Shown here: piece by piece, positions 18,136-27,364 of the stretch
How the letters are laid out: the number at the start of each line of letters is the position of its first letter
How positions within the stretch are numbered: the first letter of the stretch is position 1
Source: Deltaproteobacteria bacterium
Lineage (GTDB): Bacteria; Myxococcota_A; UBA9042
DNA length: 64,000 bases
Direction: 5' to 3'
Assembly: GCA_016875335.1 (NCBI GenBank)
Contig: VGRO01000002.1
Location: 55,495-119,494 of the forward strand
Position numbers and translations under genes: made by a program
Notes under the pieces: generated by a model
Seen by the model: only the letters and a program-made list of their open reading frames with translations
Told to the model about the DNA's origin: nothing
Databases searched by the model: none

Positions 18136-19227
18136 TTACTCCTTGGTGAATCTGCCGGTCAGCCAAACGTCGTCGCCGCACATCTGCGCTTGGCACCAGC
18201 GCCAGCCGAGGGCCCCGTCGATGCCGGCCACGCCGAGATCGGCGATCGCGCCCGGCCCCGCGCCAAGGGCTTTGGGGGCCACAAAAAGTTCGATCCGATC
18301 CACCACGCCGGCCCGCAGCATCCCCGCGGCGAGGATCGGGCCACCCTCGCACAACAGGTGGCACACGCCGGCCCGGAGCAACCCAGCCAGGGCCGCGCGG
18401 GTCCAATCGCCCTGTGCGCCCTGCACGGACACCTGCGCGCCGCGATCGATCCAGCGCAGCCAGCCGTCGGCGCGGGCGGTGACGATGTGGGTGGCCTGAT
18501 GCGCGGCGTCACCCAGATGCAGCGCGGCTGGATCGACGTCGGCGAGCCTACCGCGCCGGTCGAACACTACCCGCAGCGGCAGCGGACCGGCGTCGGGGGC
18601 ATGGCGCAGGTCCAGGCGGGGATTGTCCGCCAGGGCCGTGCCGCTGCCCACCAACACCGCATCGGCCTCGCCGCGCATGCGCGCCACCTCGGCGCGAGCG
18701 GCCGGACCCGTGACCCAGCGCGACGTTCCATCGGCGGCCGCGACCCGCCCGTCGGCCGAGGCGGCGAGCTTGAGTTGCACCAAAGGCCGGCCGTGCACGA
18801 CGTTGGTCAGGAACACCTCGGCCACGGCCCTGGCCGCGTCTGCGCCCAGACCGCAGAGGACTTCGACCCCGGCCGCCGCGAGTCGCGCGAGTCCGCCCTG
18901 AGCGCTCGGGTTGGGATCGCGCACGGCCGCGACCACCCGCGCGACGCCCGCGGCGATGAGCGCGTCGCTGCACGGACCGGTGCGTCCGTGGTGGTTGCAG
19001 GGCTCCAAGGTCACGTACGCGGTGGCCCCGCGTGCGGACGCGCCGGCCTGGCGCAGGGCCTCGACTTCGGCGTGCGGCCCGCCACAGACAGCGTGGAACC
19101 CCTCGCCGACGACCCGGCCGTCGCGCACCAACACGCAGCCGACCTTGGGATTGGGCCGAACGGCGCGCGTGCCTCGCGCGGCAATCTCAACTGCCCGGGC
19201 CATCCACGGGTCGTCCAAGCCGCTCAT
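18136..19227 (-). CDS. ribD: Bifunctional pyrimidine deaminase/reductase of riboflavin biosynthesis
   Basis: MARAVEIAARGTRAVRPNPKVGCVLVRDGRVVGEGFHAVCGGPHAEVEAL...TLEPCNHHGRTGPCSDALI...LKLAASADGRVA. Confidence 0.96.
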   Translation of the reverse strand: MSGLDDPWMARAVEIAARGTRAVRPNPKVGCVLVRDGRVVGEGFHAVCGGPHAEVEALRQAGASARGATAYVTLEPCNHHGRTGPCSDALIAAGVARVVAAVRDPNPSAQGGLARLAAAGVEVLCGLGADAARAVAEVFLTNVVHGRPLVQLKLAASADGRVAAADGTSRWVTGPAARAEVARMRGEADAVLVGSGTALADNPRLDLRHAPDAGPLPLRVVFDRRGRLADVDPAALHLGDAAHQATHIVTARADGWLRWIDRGAQVSVQGAQGDWTRAALAGLLRAGVCHLLCEGGPILAAGMLRAGVVDRIELFVAPKALGAGPGAIADLGVAGIDGALGWRWCQAQMCGDDVWLTGRFTKE

Positions 19228-19703
19228 GGCGAACCATCCCTGTCGCGGGGCCGGTCATCGGCAAGCGCCTGGACCTCGTCGAGCAAGGCGTGGATGTCCA
19301 AAAACTCCTTGTACACGCTAGCAAACCGCACGTAGGCGATCAGATCATTGTCGCGCAGGAACTGCATGACGGCGTCGCCCAGCGCACTGGACGGCACCTC
19401 GCGTTCGGCTGACTCGGCCAGTTTGATCTCCAACGCACGGCCGAATTCGTACACGACGTCGGCGGCAACCGGCCTGCGGTGCACGGCCTTGAAAATGCCG
19501 CCGAGCAGCTTGTCCGTCGAAAACGCTTGGCGCTGACCGTCTTTCTTGACCACCGCCGGCAGTTGCAGCTCGACGCGCTCGTAGGTCGTGAAGCGGTGAC
19601 TGCACCCATCGCACTGGCGGCGTCGGCGGATGGCGTCGCTCTGCGGAGCCACGCGCGACTCCAACACACTGGTCTCGCTGTGTTTGCAGACCGGACAGCG
19701 CAA
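19224..19703 (-). CDS. nrdR: Transcriptional repressor NrdR
   Basis: MRCPVCKHSETSVLESRVAPQSDAIRRRRQCDGCSHRFTTYERVEL...ATP-cone; 159 aa. Confidence 0.96.
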   Translation of the reverse strand: MRCPVCKHSETSVLESRVAPQSDAIRRRRQCDGCSHRFTTYERVELQLPAVVKKDGQRQAFSTDKLLGGIFKAVHRRPVAADVVYEFGRALEIKLAESAEREVPSSALGDAVMQFLRDNDLIAYVRFASVYKEFLDIHALLDEVQALADDRPRDRDGSP

Positions 19704-19709
19704 GGGTGG

Positions 19710-20141
19710 CTACTCCATCGCGGCGACTTTGTCGAGGCGCCGCTGGTGGCGCGGGTCGAAGGCTGCCCCCAACCACGCATCCAGGCACTCGGCGGCCACC
19801 AACGGACCGACGACGCGGGCGCCGATGCACAAGACGTTGGCGGCGTTGTGCTCGCCGGCCAGCCGGGCGGTGGTCACGTCGTGGACCAGAGCCGCGCGGA
19901 TGCCGACCACCTTGTTGGCGGCGATGCTCATGCCGATGCCGGTGCCGCACAGCAGCACGGCCTTGTCGGCGCCTCCGGCGAGGACGGCGCCCGCCGCGGC
20001 GCCCGCATAGTCCGGGTAGTCCACACGCTGCCCCTCGTCGCAGCCCAAGTCGTCGACCTGATGGCCGGAGCGCTCGAGGTGCGCGATCAATTGCTGGCGC
20101 AGGTCGATGGCGGCGTGATCCGAAGCGATGGCGATGCGCAT
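19710..20141 (-). CDS. rpiB: Ribose 5-phosphate isomerase B
   Basis: MRIAIASDHAAIDLRQQLIAHLERSGHQVDDLGCDEGQRVDYPDYA...LLCGTGIGMSIAANKVVGIRAALVHDVTTARLAGEHNAANVLCIG. Confidence 0.95.
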   Translation of the reverse strand: MRIAIASDHAAIDLRQQLIAHLERSGHQVDDLGCDEGQRVDYPDYAGAAAGAVLAGGADKAVLLCGTGIGMSIAANKVVGIRAALVHDVTTARLAGEHNAANVLCIGARVVGPLVAAECLDAWLGAAFDPRHQRRLDKVAAME

Positions 20142-20164
20142 GGCGCGACCTCGTGCACGGGCGA

Positions 20165-21400
20165 TCAGTCGCCGAAATTCTCGGTGACCAGCATGTTCTT
20201 GCTGTCCCCCTTGGCCTTGGCGACGCCGAACCCGGCGAACTTGTAGTTGCCGAGCATGTTGCGACGGTGCGCCGCGCTCCAGAACAACCCGTTGTGCGCG
20301 CCCTCGATCGACAGGCTCGACGCGATGTTCTCGCCGATGCCCTTGGTCCAGCCGAACTTCTTGGCGCGGTCGCCGGGTCCTTCGCCGCTGGGCGAGTTGT
20401 GGGCAAAGTAGCCTTTTTCGCCCATGTCGTCAGAGTGGTACTGAGCGATCTTGTTCAAGGTCTCGTCCAGCTTGAGCGCCGCGAGGCCCACCTTGGCGCG
20501 TTCCTGGTTGGTCAGGTCGAGCAGCTTTTCTCGATAGGTCGCCAGTTGGGCTTCGGTCGGCGGTCCGGCCAGACCGGCGCCCCCCGAAATCTCGACCGGA
20601 ATCAGCGGCAGCGCCGCGCCCACGTAGACCGCGCAATTCAAGATGGCCCCGCCGCCAGTGTTGTTGACCTCGACGGTGTACATGCCGGTCTTGGTGAAGG
20701 TGTAGCTGAACGCGAGCGTGCCCCCCTTTGCGGGACTGCCGCTGGCGTTGACGGTATCGACCCAGATGTCGGGCCGCGAAATGTCGATGGTCGATCGCGC
20801 GGCCTCGCCGAGCTTGACGGAAACGTCGAGCTTGACCGGCGCCGCCGGGTGCCATTCTTCGAGGCCGGTGGCCGTGGTGGTGGCCGTCTGGCACGGACCG
20901 CCGAAGTGGGGGCCGAGGTCCAGCGTGCCGCTGCCGAGCAGGTTGGGGGTCACGCCCCAGTTCTTGCCGCCGCCCTCAAGCCGCCACTGTGCCGGGCCGA
21001 GTTGCAGACCTTGCGCGGCCGACCAGCCGTAGTCCACGCCCTTTTCTCCGGGCGTGTTGCCCAGCACGACCTTGTTGCGCCCCTCTTGCTTGTTGCAGAG
21101 CAACAGCTCGACCGGCTTGGCCTTGCCGGCGACGGTCTGGGTCAGGCGCACGCAGTGGAACGGCCACTCGTCCTCGGGCCATTGCACGATGGTGGTGCCA
21201 TCTTGGACCGAGTACTTGATCTGGGCGCCAGGGGCCGCCTTGGCATCGCCGCCAGCGTCGGATCCGGCCGCGGCAGCCGATCCACTGCCTCCCTCGGCGG
21301 CGCATGCCCCCACCGCAAGCGCAGCGCACAGGGCTGCGACGGGCCGAGCAGGCGCGCGGCCCGGGCGCACCGTGGACTGCGGGCGTGCACCGTCGGACAA
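20165..21400 (-). CDS. CAP (SCP-like) domain protein, probable lipoprotein
   Basis: Lipobox-like AVGACAAEGG; C-terminal LLDLTNQERAKVGLAALKLDETLNKIAQYHSDDMGEKGYFAHNSPSGEGPGDRAKKFGW...GENIASS...HRRNMLGNYKFAGFGVA. Confidence 0.88.
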   Translation of the reverse strand: MSDGARPQSTVRPGRAPARPVAALCAALAVGACAAEGGSGSAAAAGSDAGGDAKAAPGAQIKYSVQDGTTIVQWPEDEWPFHCVRLTQTVAGKAKPVELLLCNKQEGRNKVVLGNTPGEKGVDYGWSAAQGLQLGPAQWRLEGGGKNWGVTPNLLGSGTLDLGPHFGGPCQTATTTATGLEEWHPAAPVKLDVSVKLGEAARSTIDISRPDIWVDTVNASGSPAKGGTLAFSYTFTKTGMYTVEVNNTGGGAILNCAVYVGAALPLIPVEISGGAGLAGPPTEAQLATYREKLLDLTNQERAKVGLAALKLDETLNKIAQYHSDDMGEKGYFAHNSPSGEGPGDRAKKFGWTKGIGENIASSLSIEGAHNGLFWSAAHRRNMLGNYKFAGFGVAKAKGDSKNMLVTENFGD

Positions 21401-21403
21401 TGG

Positions 21404-21622
21404 CTACTCCGCGGCGGTGGACGCGTCGCCGGCCGGGGCGGCCACGGCCAGCACCTGCTTTCCGCGGTACATGCCGCAAGCGCCGCACACCCGGTGCGGG
21501 CGCACGGGGGCGCGGCATGCCGGGTTGGCGCAAAGCGTCAGGGTCGGTGCCTGGATGACATCCCATTGGGCACGGCGGGTCGCGGTGCGGGTGCGCGATT
21601 GGCGTTTCTTGGGTACAGCCAT
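21404..21622 (-). CDS. rpmF: 50S ribosomal protein L32
   Basis: MAVPKKRQSRTRTATRRAQW...LCANPACRAPVRPHRVCGACGMYRGKQVL (4-Cys zinc form). Confidence 0.95.
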   Translation of the reverse strand: MAVPKKRQSRTRTATRRAQWDVIQAPTLTLCANPACRAPVRPHRVCGACGMYRGKQVLAVAAPAGDASTAAE

Positions 21623-21668
21623 GGTGTCCTCGACATTGGGGGCGCGCAGCGGCGCACTGTTGGGGCGT

Positions 21669-22271
21669 TCAGGGGCGCGCGGTCGGAGCCTGCCGGACTT
21701 GGAACTGGGCCAACTGGGCCCACGGCGACAGGGTGTCGGGCTGCGCGGGACAACCGCAGGTCGATTCGTTGCGGTTTGCACCGCAGGTCGGGCACAGGCC
21801 TTTGCAGTCCTCTGCGCACAGCGGCGCACTCGGCAACTCGAGCAGCAGGTACTCGATGACCAGTTCGTCCAGTTCGGCCCGGAGGCCATCGTGCTCGCTG
21901 ACGTCCGGATCGGCGTCGAAGCGGGTCGCCGCATCGCCATCGCCCGCGTCGAGCTTGCCCGGGCCGACAAAGTGGTGGTCGAAGGCGGCGCACACGTCCA
22001 GTTCGGCAGGCTCGGCGCAACGGCTGCACACGAACCCAAAGCGCCCGTGCGCAATGACCTGGACGTGCACGACCTCGGCGACCTTGGAGGCGGTGATCGC
22101 GACCGGCGCCTGGTCCTGCTTGGCCGTGTACAGGTCGCCTGCGCGTTCGCCGCACCAGTCCATCGACAGGTGGAGCGACAATTGCTGAGGCGAAACCGAT
22201 AGATCGGCGATTTTCAGGTGCAGGGCCACGGGGCGGAGACGTGCGGCAGGCGAGCCGCAAGGGGGCGGCAT
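21669..22271 (-). CDS. DUF177/YceD family protein
   Basis: FVCSRCAEPAELDV...ELPSAPLCAEDCKGLCPTCGANRN; immediately upstream of rpmF, the conserved YceD-rpmF order. Confidence 0.85.
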   Translation of the reverse strand: MPPPCGSPAARLRPVALHLKIADLSVSPQQLSLHLSMDWCGERAGDLYTAKQDQAPVAITASKVAEVVHVQVIAHGRFGFVCSRCAEPAELDVCAAFDHHFVGPGKLDAGDGDAATRFDADPDVSEHDGLRAELDELVIEYLLLELPSAPLCAEDCKGLCPTCGANRNESTCGCPAQPDTLSPWAQLAQFQVRQAPTARP

Positions 22272-22376
22272 GTTAGAGGCGCGATGCGGTGCTGTCAACG
22301 GTTTTTCGGCACTTTCGGCGACAGAGGCGCCGCGACCATTGCACCGACCGCCGTTTCCAACTACAAGCCGCGGCCG

Positions 22377-23819
22377 ATGGCCTACCGCTTCGACATCTTG
22401 ACGCTGTTCCCCGGCCTTTTCGACGCCGCGCGCGGCGAGGGCCTGCTCGGCAAGGCCATCGAAACCGGCCTGGTTGATGTGCACACCCACAATTTTCGCG
22501 ATTGGACGCACGATCGGCACCGCACGGTCGACGACGTGCCCTACGGGGGCGGCGCCGGCATGGTCCTCAAGCCCGATCCGGTGGTTGCGTGCCTGCGCGA
22601 AGTGCGCGCCCAGGCGCCCGGATCGCGCGTGGTGCTGCTCTCGCCGGCAGGCCGGGTGTTCCGCCAAGCCGACGCCGCAAGATGGCGCGCGCTGCCAGGC
22701 CTGGTGCTGCTATGCGGCCGCTATGAGGGGTTTGATGCCCGCGTGGAACGCCACGTCGACGAGGTGGTGTCGATCGGCGACTACGTGCTCAATGGCGGCG
22801 AAGTGGCTGCACTTGCGATCGTCGAGGCGGTGGCGCGCCTTTTGCCCGGCGTCCTGGGCAACGCCGCGTCGCTGCAAGAGGAATCGCATACCGCCGGGCT
22901 GCTCGAAGGGCCGCAGTACACAAGGCCGCGCGTTTTCGAAGGCGAAGTCGTGCCGCAGGTGCTGCTCGGCGGCCACCATGTGGAGATCGCCCGCTGGCGG
23001 CGCCGGCAAGCGCTGTTGCGCACCCAACTGCGCAGACCTGAATTGCTGCTCGACGCGCACATCGACCCGAGCGATCGCGCATGGCTGGCGGACCAGTTGG
23101 CGGCTGAACCGCGCTCTGAACCTGTGTACCGCGCGCCGGAGGGTGGCGCGGAGGTCGGCCTGCCTGAAAAAGGCGTTGACATTTCCGCAAAACTCCCTAT
23201 CTTCGCCGCCCTCGTCCACCACCCTGTGCGCGATCGCACGGGGCAGGTGGTCACGACGGCGCTGACCAATGTCGATGTGCACGACTTGGCGCGCTCTGCC
23301 CGAACCTTTGGTTTGCGCGGCGTTTTTATCGTCACTCCGGTGCTCTTGCAGCAGCGGATGGTGGCCGAAATCGTCGGGCACTGGACCCAGGGCGACGGCA
23401 GCACACATCTGCGGCGCGCCGAGGCCATGCGGCTGGTCCGTGTGGCGGCGGATCTCGCTGAAGTGAAGGAGACGATTGCACGAACCACGGGCCGCGCGCC
23501 AGTGGTAGCTGTCACCGCGGCACAGGCCGCTGGCGATCGGCCGACACCCGTATCGACGTTCGCCGCGTTCCGGCGCGCGCTCGAGTGCGGCGCCAAGGCC
23601 CAGGCGCCCGCAGCGCCCGTCCTGATGGTGTTCGGCACCGGCTGGGGACTCGCCCCATCGGTGCTGGACGCCGCAGACCTACGTCTGGAGCCGATTGCGG
23701 CCGACGGCGGGCTGTTCGAGGCAACCGGACCAGAAGACCGCGCGGCGTACAACCACCTTTCGGTGCGCGCCGCGGCGGCGATTGCCTTCGACCGATTGTT
23801 CGGCGCACACGACGGCTGA
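22377..23819 (+). CDS. trmD: tRNA (guanine-N1)-methyltransferase TrmD fused to C-terminal SPOUT-type RNA methyltransferase (PF09936-like) domain
   Basis: MAYRFDILTLFPGLFDAARGEGLLGKAIETGLVDVHTHNFRDWTHDRHRTVDDVPYGGGAGMVLKPDP...SIGDYVLNGGEVAAL, then FAALVHHPVRDRTGQVVTTALTNVDVHDLARSARTFGLRGVFIVTP...VLMVFGTGWGLAP. Confidence 0.92.
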   Translation: MAYRFDILTLFPGLFDAARGEGLLGKAIETGLVDVHTHNFRDWTHDRHRTVDDVPYGGGAGMVLKPDPVVACLREVRAQAPGSRVVLLSPAGRVFRQADAARWRALPGLVLLCGRYEGFDARVERHVDEVVSIGDYVLNGGEVAALAIVEAVARLLPGVLGNAASLQEESHTAGLLEGPQYTRPRVFEGEVVPQVLLGGHHVEIARWRRRQALLRTQLRRPELLLDAHIDPSDRAWLADQLAAEPRSEPVYRAPEGGAEVGLPEKGVDISAKLPIFAALVHHPVRDRTGQVVTTALTNVDVHDLARSARTFGLRGVFIVTPVLLQQRMVAEIVGHWTQGDGSTHLRRAEAMRLVRVAADLAEVKETIARTTGRAPVVAVTAAQAAGDRPTPVSTFAAFRRALECGAKAQAPAAPVLMVFGTGWGLAPSVLDAADLRLEPIAADGGLFEATGPEDRAAYNHLSVRAAAAIAFDRLFGAHDG

Positions 23820-23975
23820 CAACGCTTTGTAGTTCCGACATGTCCGCCCACGGCGGCCGCGGCAAGTGCCCGCGCCCCCGACCGGACCGCTGCCGGATGC
23901 GCCACGGGCCCGCGAAGCAGCGATCCCACGCAGTGGCGCCCCGCGGGCCGTGCCCGCGAAACCGCAGGAAATCCA

Positions 23976-24332
23976 ATGAGTCTGCTGCAATACGTCCAAA
24001 ACGGCCATCTCCGCTTCGATTTGCCTGAGTTCAAAACGGGTGACATCGTCAAGGTGCACGGCCGCATCATCGAGGGCGAAAAAGAGCGCATCCAGGTCTA
24101 CGAGGGCGTGGTGCTGCGCCGCTCCGGGTCGTCGACATCGGCCACCTTCACCGTGCGCAAGATCAGCAACGGCGTGGGCGTCGAGCGCGTATTCCCGGTC
24201 CACTCGCCGCGCATCCTCAAGGTCGAGGTGGTCTCCAGCGGCAAGGTGCGCCGGGCGCGCATCTACTATCTGCGCAACCTGCAGGGCAAGGCCGCAAAGC
24301 TCAGGAAGATCGACGACGCGACCGCCGGCTAG
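23976..24332 (+). CDS. rplS: 50S ribosomal protein L19
   Basis: [62 protein letters not shown]. Confidence 0.96.
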   Translation: MSLLQYVQNGHLRFDLPEFKTGDIVKVHGRIIEGEKERIQVYEGVVLRRSGSSTSATFTVRKISNGVGVERVFPVHSPRILKVEVVSSGKVRRARIYYLRNLQGKAAKLRKIDDATAG

Positions 24333-24509
24333 GAGCCTGTCGGACTATCGTCCGACAGGCTCCGTGGTGGTTGCGATCGAGGCAGCGACCAAGAACTGCC
24401 TGAAGTAAATTCAGGCAGTTTCGGTCGCTGGCAGGCCGCAGCCGCGGCCTGCCTAGGAGCCTGTCGGCCAGAATCTCGCGATTCTGGCGTTTCACCGACA
24501 GGCTCCTAG
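24329..24509. mobile_element. MITE-like / multi-hairpin element with 15-bp terminal inverted repeats CTAGGAGCCTGTCGG
   Basis: 24329-24343 CTAGGAGCCTGTCGG and 24495-24509 CCGACAGGCTCCTAG are perfect inverted repeats; another direct copy at 24453-24467; internal perfect hairpins at 24332-24363, 24383-24430, 24431-24452. Confidence 0.65.
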
Positions 24510-24832
24510 TCGGCCGTCTCGGCCCCCGATCGGGCCGATGGCAGATCGTTGGCGGCGCAATCCCAGACGGGGCCTCGCACCCAGCCGGACTCGCCCGTGC
24601 CCTCGGGTCCAAGGGGCCGGCAGGCCATGTGGTCTTGCGTTGTCTTTGCGCGCGCCAGAGCGGGGTGGTGCAGGGCGCTGTGGGTCGCTGAACGCCGCGT
24701 AGACCGCCTGGGCGCATGGTCCGTCTGAGCCCCCCGACCGGCGCGGGGGCCGGCCCGCGTTGGCGCAGTTCGGCGCCCAACCTTCCACGACTGCTACGCT
24801 TTTGCGGCCCGCGCCGCCCATGGGGAACCGCC

Positions 24833-27355
24833 ATGATCCGTATCGCCCTATCCATGCCGCGCTGCATCGGCCGGTTGTGGCTCCACGCTGCGTTGGCAGT
24901 GGTCGCCGCCAGCGTGGCCATCCCGGCCGGCGCGGCGCCGAAATCGCTGGCTGCCAAAGTGAGCAAGGCGGCCGCCAAAGCGGAAGCCGTCGCCGGACAC
25001 CTGCGAATGGCGCAGTTGGCCCTGGACGCCAAGGAGTACAAGTTGGCCGCCGATGCCGCCCGCCGCGCGCTCAAGGAGGACGGCAAGCATCAGGAGGCGC
25101 GCAAGACCCTGGCTCTGGCGCTGGGCCGCGACGGCCAGCTCAAGGAGGCGGCCACCCTCATCGAGGGCCTCGCCAAGGAACTGCCCGACGACGTATGGGT
25201 GCAGCAGACCCGCATCGCCATCACCCTGGAGGCCGGCGACAAGGCCCGCAGTCTGCAACTGCTTGAGGCCATGATGGAAAAGCCCGGTTCGCCTGCGATC
25301 GCCCGCTACTACGCGGCGCGCATCCTGGACGAGAAGCGCAAGGCAGGCGACGCCGGGGTCACGGCCAAGCAGCGCGCGTGGCTCGTCGCATTCCTCGGCG
25401 ACAAGGCGAGCTGGGGCGCCGAACAGGTGGACGACGCCGAGCGCATGTTGTTCGAAATCGACCTTGGCGAGCTCGGCACCAAGTACTGGCAGGCGCGCAA
25501 CAACTACAACATCGCCTTCAAGACCGGCGGGTTCGAGTCGGTGCGCGCGATCGGCCAGGCAGAGAAGCTGCTCGGCGAAATCTTGCGCGCCAAGAACGAC
25601 CTCCAACTGGCCCACAGCCTGCTCGGCATGTGCTACGCCACGGTCAAGTCGCGCAACTACAACCTGGACAACGCGGCGGCGGAACTCAAGCGCGCGCCGG
25701 ACGTCGCCGACGCCCAATTCGTGCTGGGACGCGTGTACCGCGAGCTCGACAAGCTGGCCGAGGCTGCCGAGGCCTTCGAGAAAGCGATCAAGCTCGAGCC
25801 GCGGTTCGTCGAGGCCGGCTACCAGTTGGGCGTCGCTTACAAGTTGCTCAAGCAGCGCGACAAGGCCGTGTCCATCCTCGAACAGGTGGTGCGCCTCAAG
25901 CCAGAGAGCGCCGCCGCGGCCCGCGCGCTGGCGGAATTGCAGGTGCTGGCGCCGCAGTCGCAGTTCGTCCTGGCGGCGAGCCGCCGCGTCGAGTCGCCCG
26001 GCGAAGACAAGGTGTTCAACACCGAGCGCTACCGCGCCAGCATCGTCGCCCTGGAGAAGACCTGGATGGGCGGCATCGAAGAGGGCGCGGAGGTGCTGTG
26101 GCTCGAAAAGATCATGCGCCGCATCATCGCCGCCAACGATCTGCCGGTGCGGGTGCCGTTCCGCGTCAAACTCGGCAAGACCCCGATGATCAACTGCTTT
26201 GCCGCGCCGCACGGCGACATCTACGTGACCCGCGGGTTCTTGCAGTACCTCAAGAAGATCTGGCCCAAGGTCGAACTCGACGAGAACAACAGCTACATGG
26301 CCGGGGTGATGGCCCACGAGATGGTGCACGTCATCCGCAACCACGTGGTCAACCGGGAGAGTTTCCGGCAGGCGCTGAACCAAAGCGGCGCCGACCTGAA
26401 CCCTGACCAGTTGCGGCTGACGACCCGCATGAGCGAGATCGAGGCCGATCGCGAGGGTCTGCTCTACATGCTGGCCGCCGGCTACAACCCCAACGCCATG
26501 GTCGAGTGGATGGAGCGCGCCGCAGCGGATCTGGGCGACCCGCCGCCGGCCGAGGACCACCCGACGTTCGACGAGCGCGTGAGTTTCCTCATGGATTTCT
26601 GGACCAACGAGGTGCGCTTCGCGTGGCAGGCGTTCGAGACCGGCACCGACGCGCTCGAGCAGGCCGGCAAGCTCGAAGCCAAGGATCTGCCGGGCGCGCG
26701 CCGCGCCTATGACCTGGCCATCGTCGAACTGGACCGCTACACCCGCTACTTCCGCCAGAGCAAGGAGGCGTGGAACAACCTGGCCATCGCCCAGGCCAAG
26801 ATTGGCGTGCTGGAGCAGGCCGACAAGAGCCCGCTCGCCAAGTGGTACACGCCGCTTTCGGTCGAGAAGGCGGTGGCGCAATCGCTGCCCAAGGTCGAGC
26901 GCAAGAAGCGCGGCGACAAGACCGACATCGTGTTCCTCGAGCGCGCCAAGGTGAGCTTGGCGCGGGCGCTGGAACGGGATGGCAGCTACCACCGCGCCCT
27001 GGTCAACCTCGCAGCGGTGCAAACCGGACTGCGCGACTTTGCCGCCGCCAAGGCGACGCTGGTCAAAGCCGCCGAGGCCGGCGCCGACAAGGTGCTGGTC
27101 GCCCTGTTGCAGGGCATCGTCGCCGCCGAGCAGGGCAGTTGGCCCGACGCCGTCTCCGCCTTCCACGATGCCGTCAAGTCGAGCGGCGAGCACCCGCGCG
27201 CGCTGTATTGCCTCGCGCTCGCGCTGCAGAACAAGGGCGACAAGGACAAGGCCAAGGAGACCTACGCAGCGTTCCTGGCCAAAGAGAACAAAGGGTCGCC
27301 GTGGGCCACCGCCGCGCTGGCCCAGGTGTCGATGCTGAGCGCCACGACCCCGTAA
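24833..27355 (+). CDS. TPR-containing M48-type metalloprotease, exported
   Basis: Signal peptide MIRIALSMPRCIGRLWLHAALAVVAASVAIPAGA; TPR repeats; MAGVMAHEMVHVIRNHVVNR (HExxH) and EIEADREGLLYM. Confidence 0.9.
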   Translation: MIRIALSMPRCIGRLWLHAALAVVAASVAIPAGAAPKSLAAKVSKAAAKAEAVAGHLRMAQLALDAKEYKLAADAARRALKEDGKHQEARKTLALALGRDGQLKEAATLIEGLAKELPDDVWVQQTRIAITLEAGDKARSLQLLEAMMEKPGSPAIARYYAARILDEKRKAGDAGVTAKQRAWLVAFLGDKASWGAEQVDDAERMLFEIDLGELGTKYWQARNNYNIAFKTGGFESVRAIGQAEKLLGEILRAKNDLQLAHSLLGMCYATVKSRNYNLDNAAAELKRAPDVADAQFVLGRVYRELDKLAEAAEAFEKAIKLEPRFVEAGYQLGVAYKLLKQRDKAVSILEQVVRLKPESAAAARALAELQVLAPQSQFVLAASRRVESPGEDKVFNTERYRASIVALEKTWMGGIEEGAEVLWLEKIMRRIIAANDLPVRVPFRVKLGKTPMINCFAAPHGDIYVTRGFLQYLKKIWPKVELDENNSYMAGVMAHEMVHVIRNHVVNRESFRQALNQSGADLNPDQLRLTTRMSEIEADREGLLYMLAAGYNPNAMVEWMERAAADLGDPPPAEDHPTFDERVSFLMDFWTNEVRFAWQAFETGTDALEQAGKLEAKDLPGARRAYDLAIVELDRYTRYFRQSKEAWNNLAIAQAKIGVLEQADKSPLAKWYTPLSVEKAVAQSLPKVERKKRGDKTDIVFLERAKVSLARALERDGSYHRALVNLAAVQTGLRDFAAAKATLVKAAEAGADKVLVALLQGIVAAEQGSWPDAVSAFHDAVKSSGEHPRALYCLALALQNKGDKDKAKETYAAFLAKENKGSPWATAALAQVSMLSATTP

Positions 27356-27364
27356 CAATCATCG

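Noticed and set aside
17551-19335. 594-aa plus-strand ORF
   Set aside because: Antisense shadow of ribE/ribD
24332-24363. Rho-independent terminator for rplS
   Set aside because: Perfect hairpin but no T-run; the motif recurs as terminal repeats of a larger element
24848-27358. 836-aa minus-strand ORF
   Set aside because: Antisense shadow of the TPR/M48 protease gene
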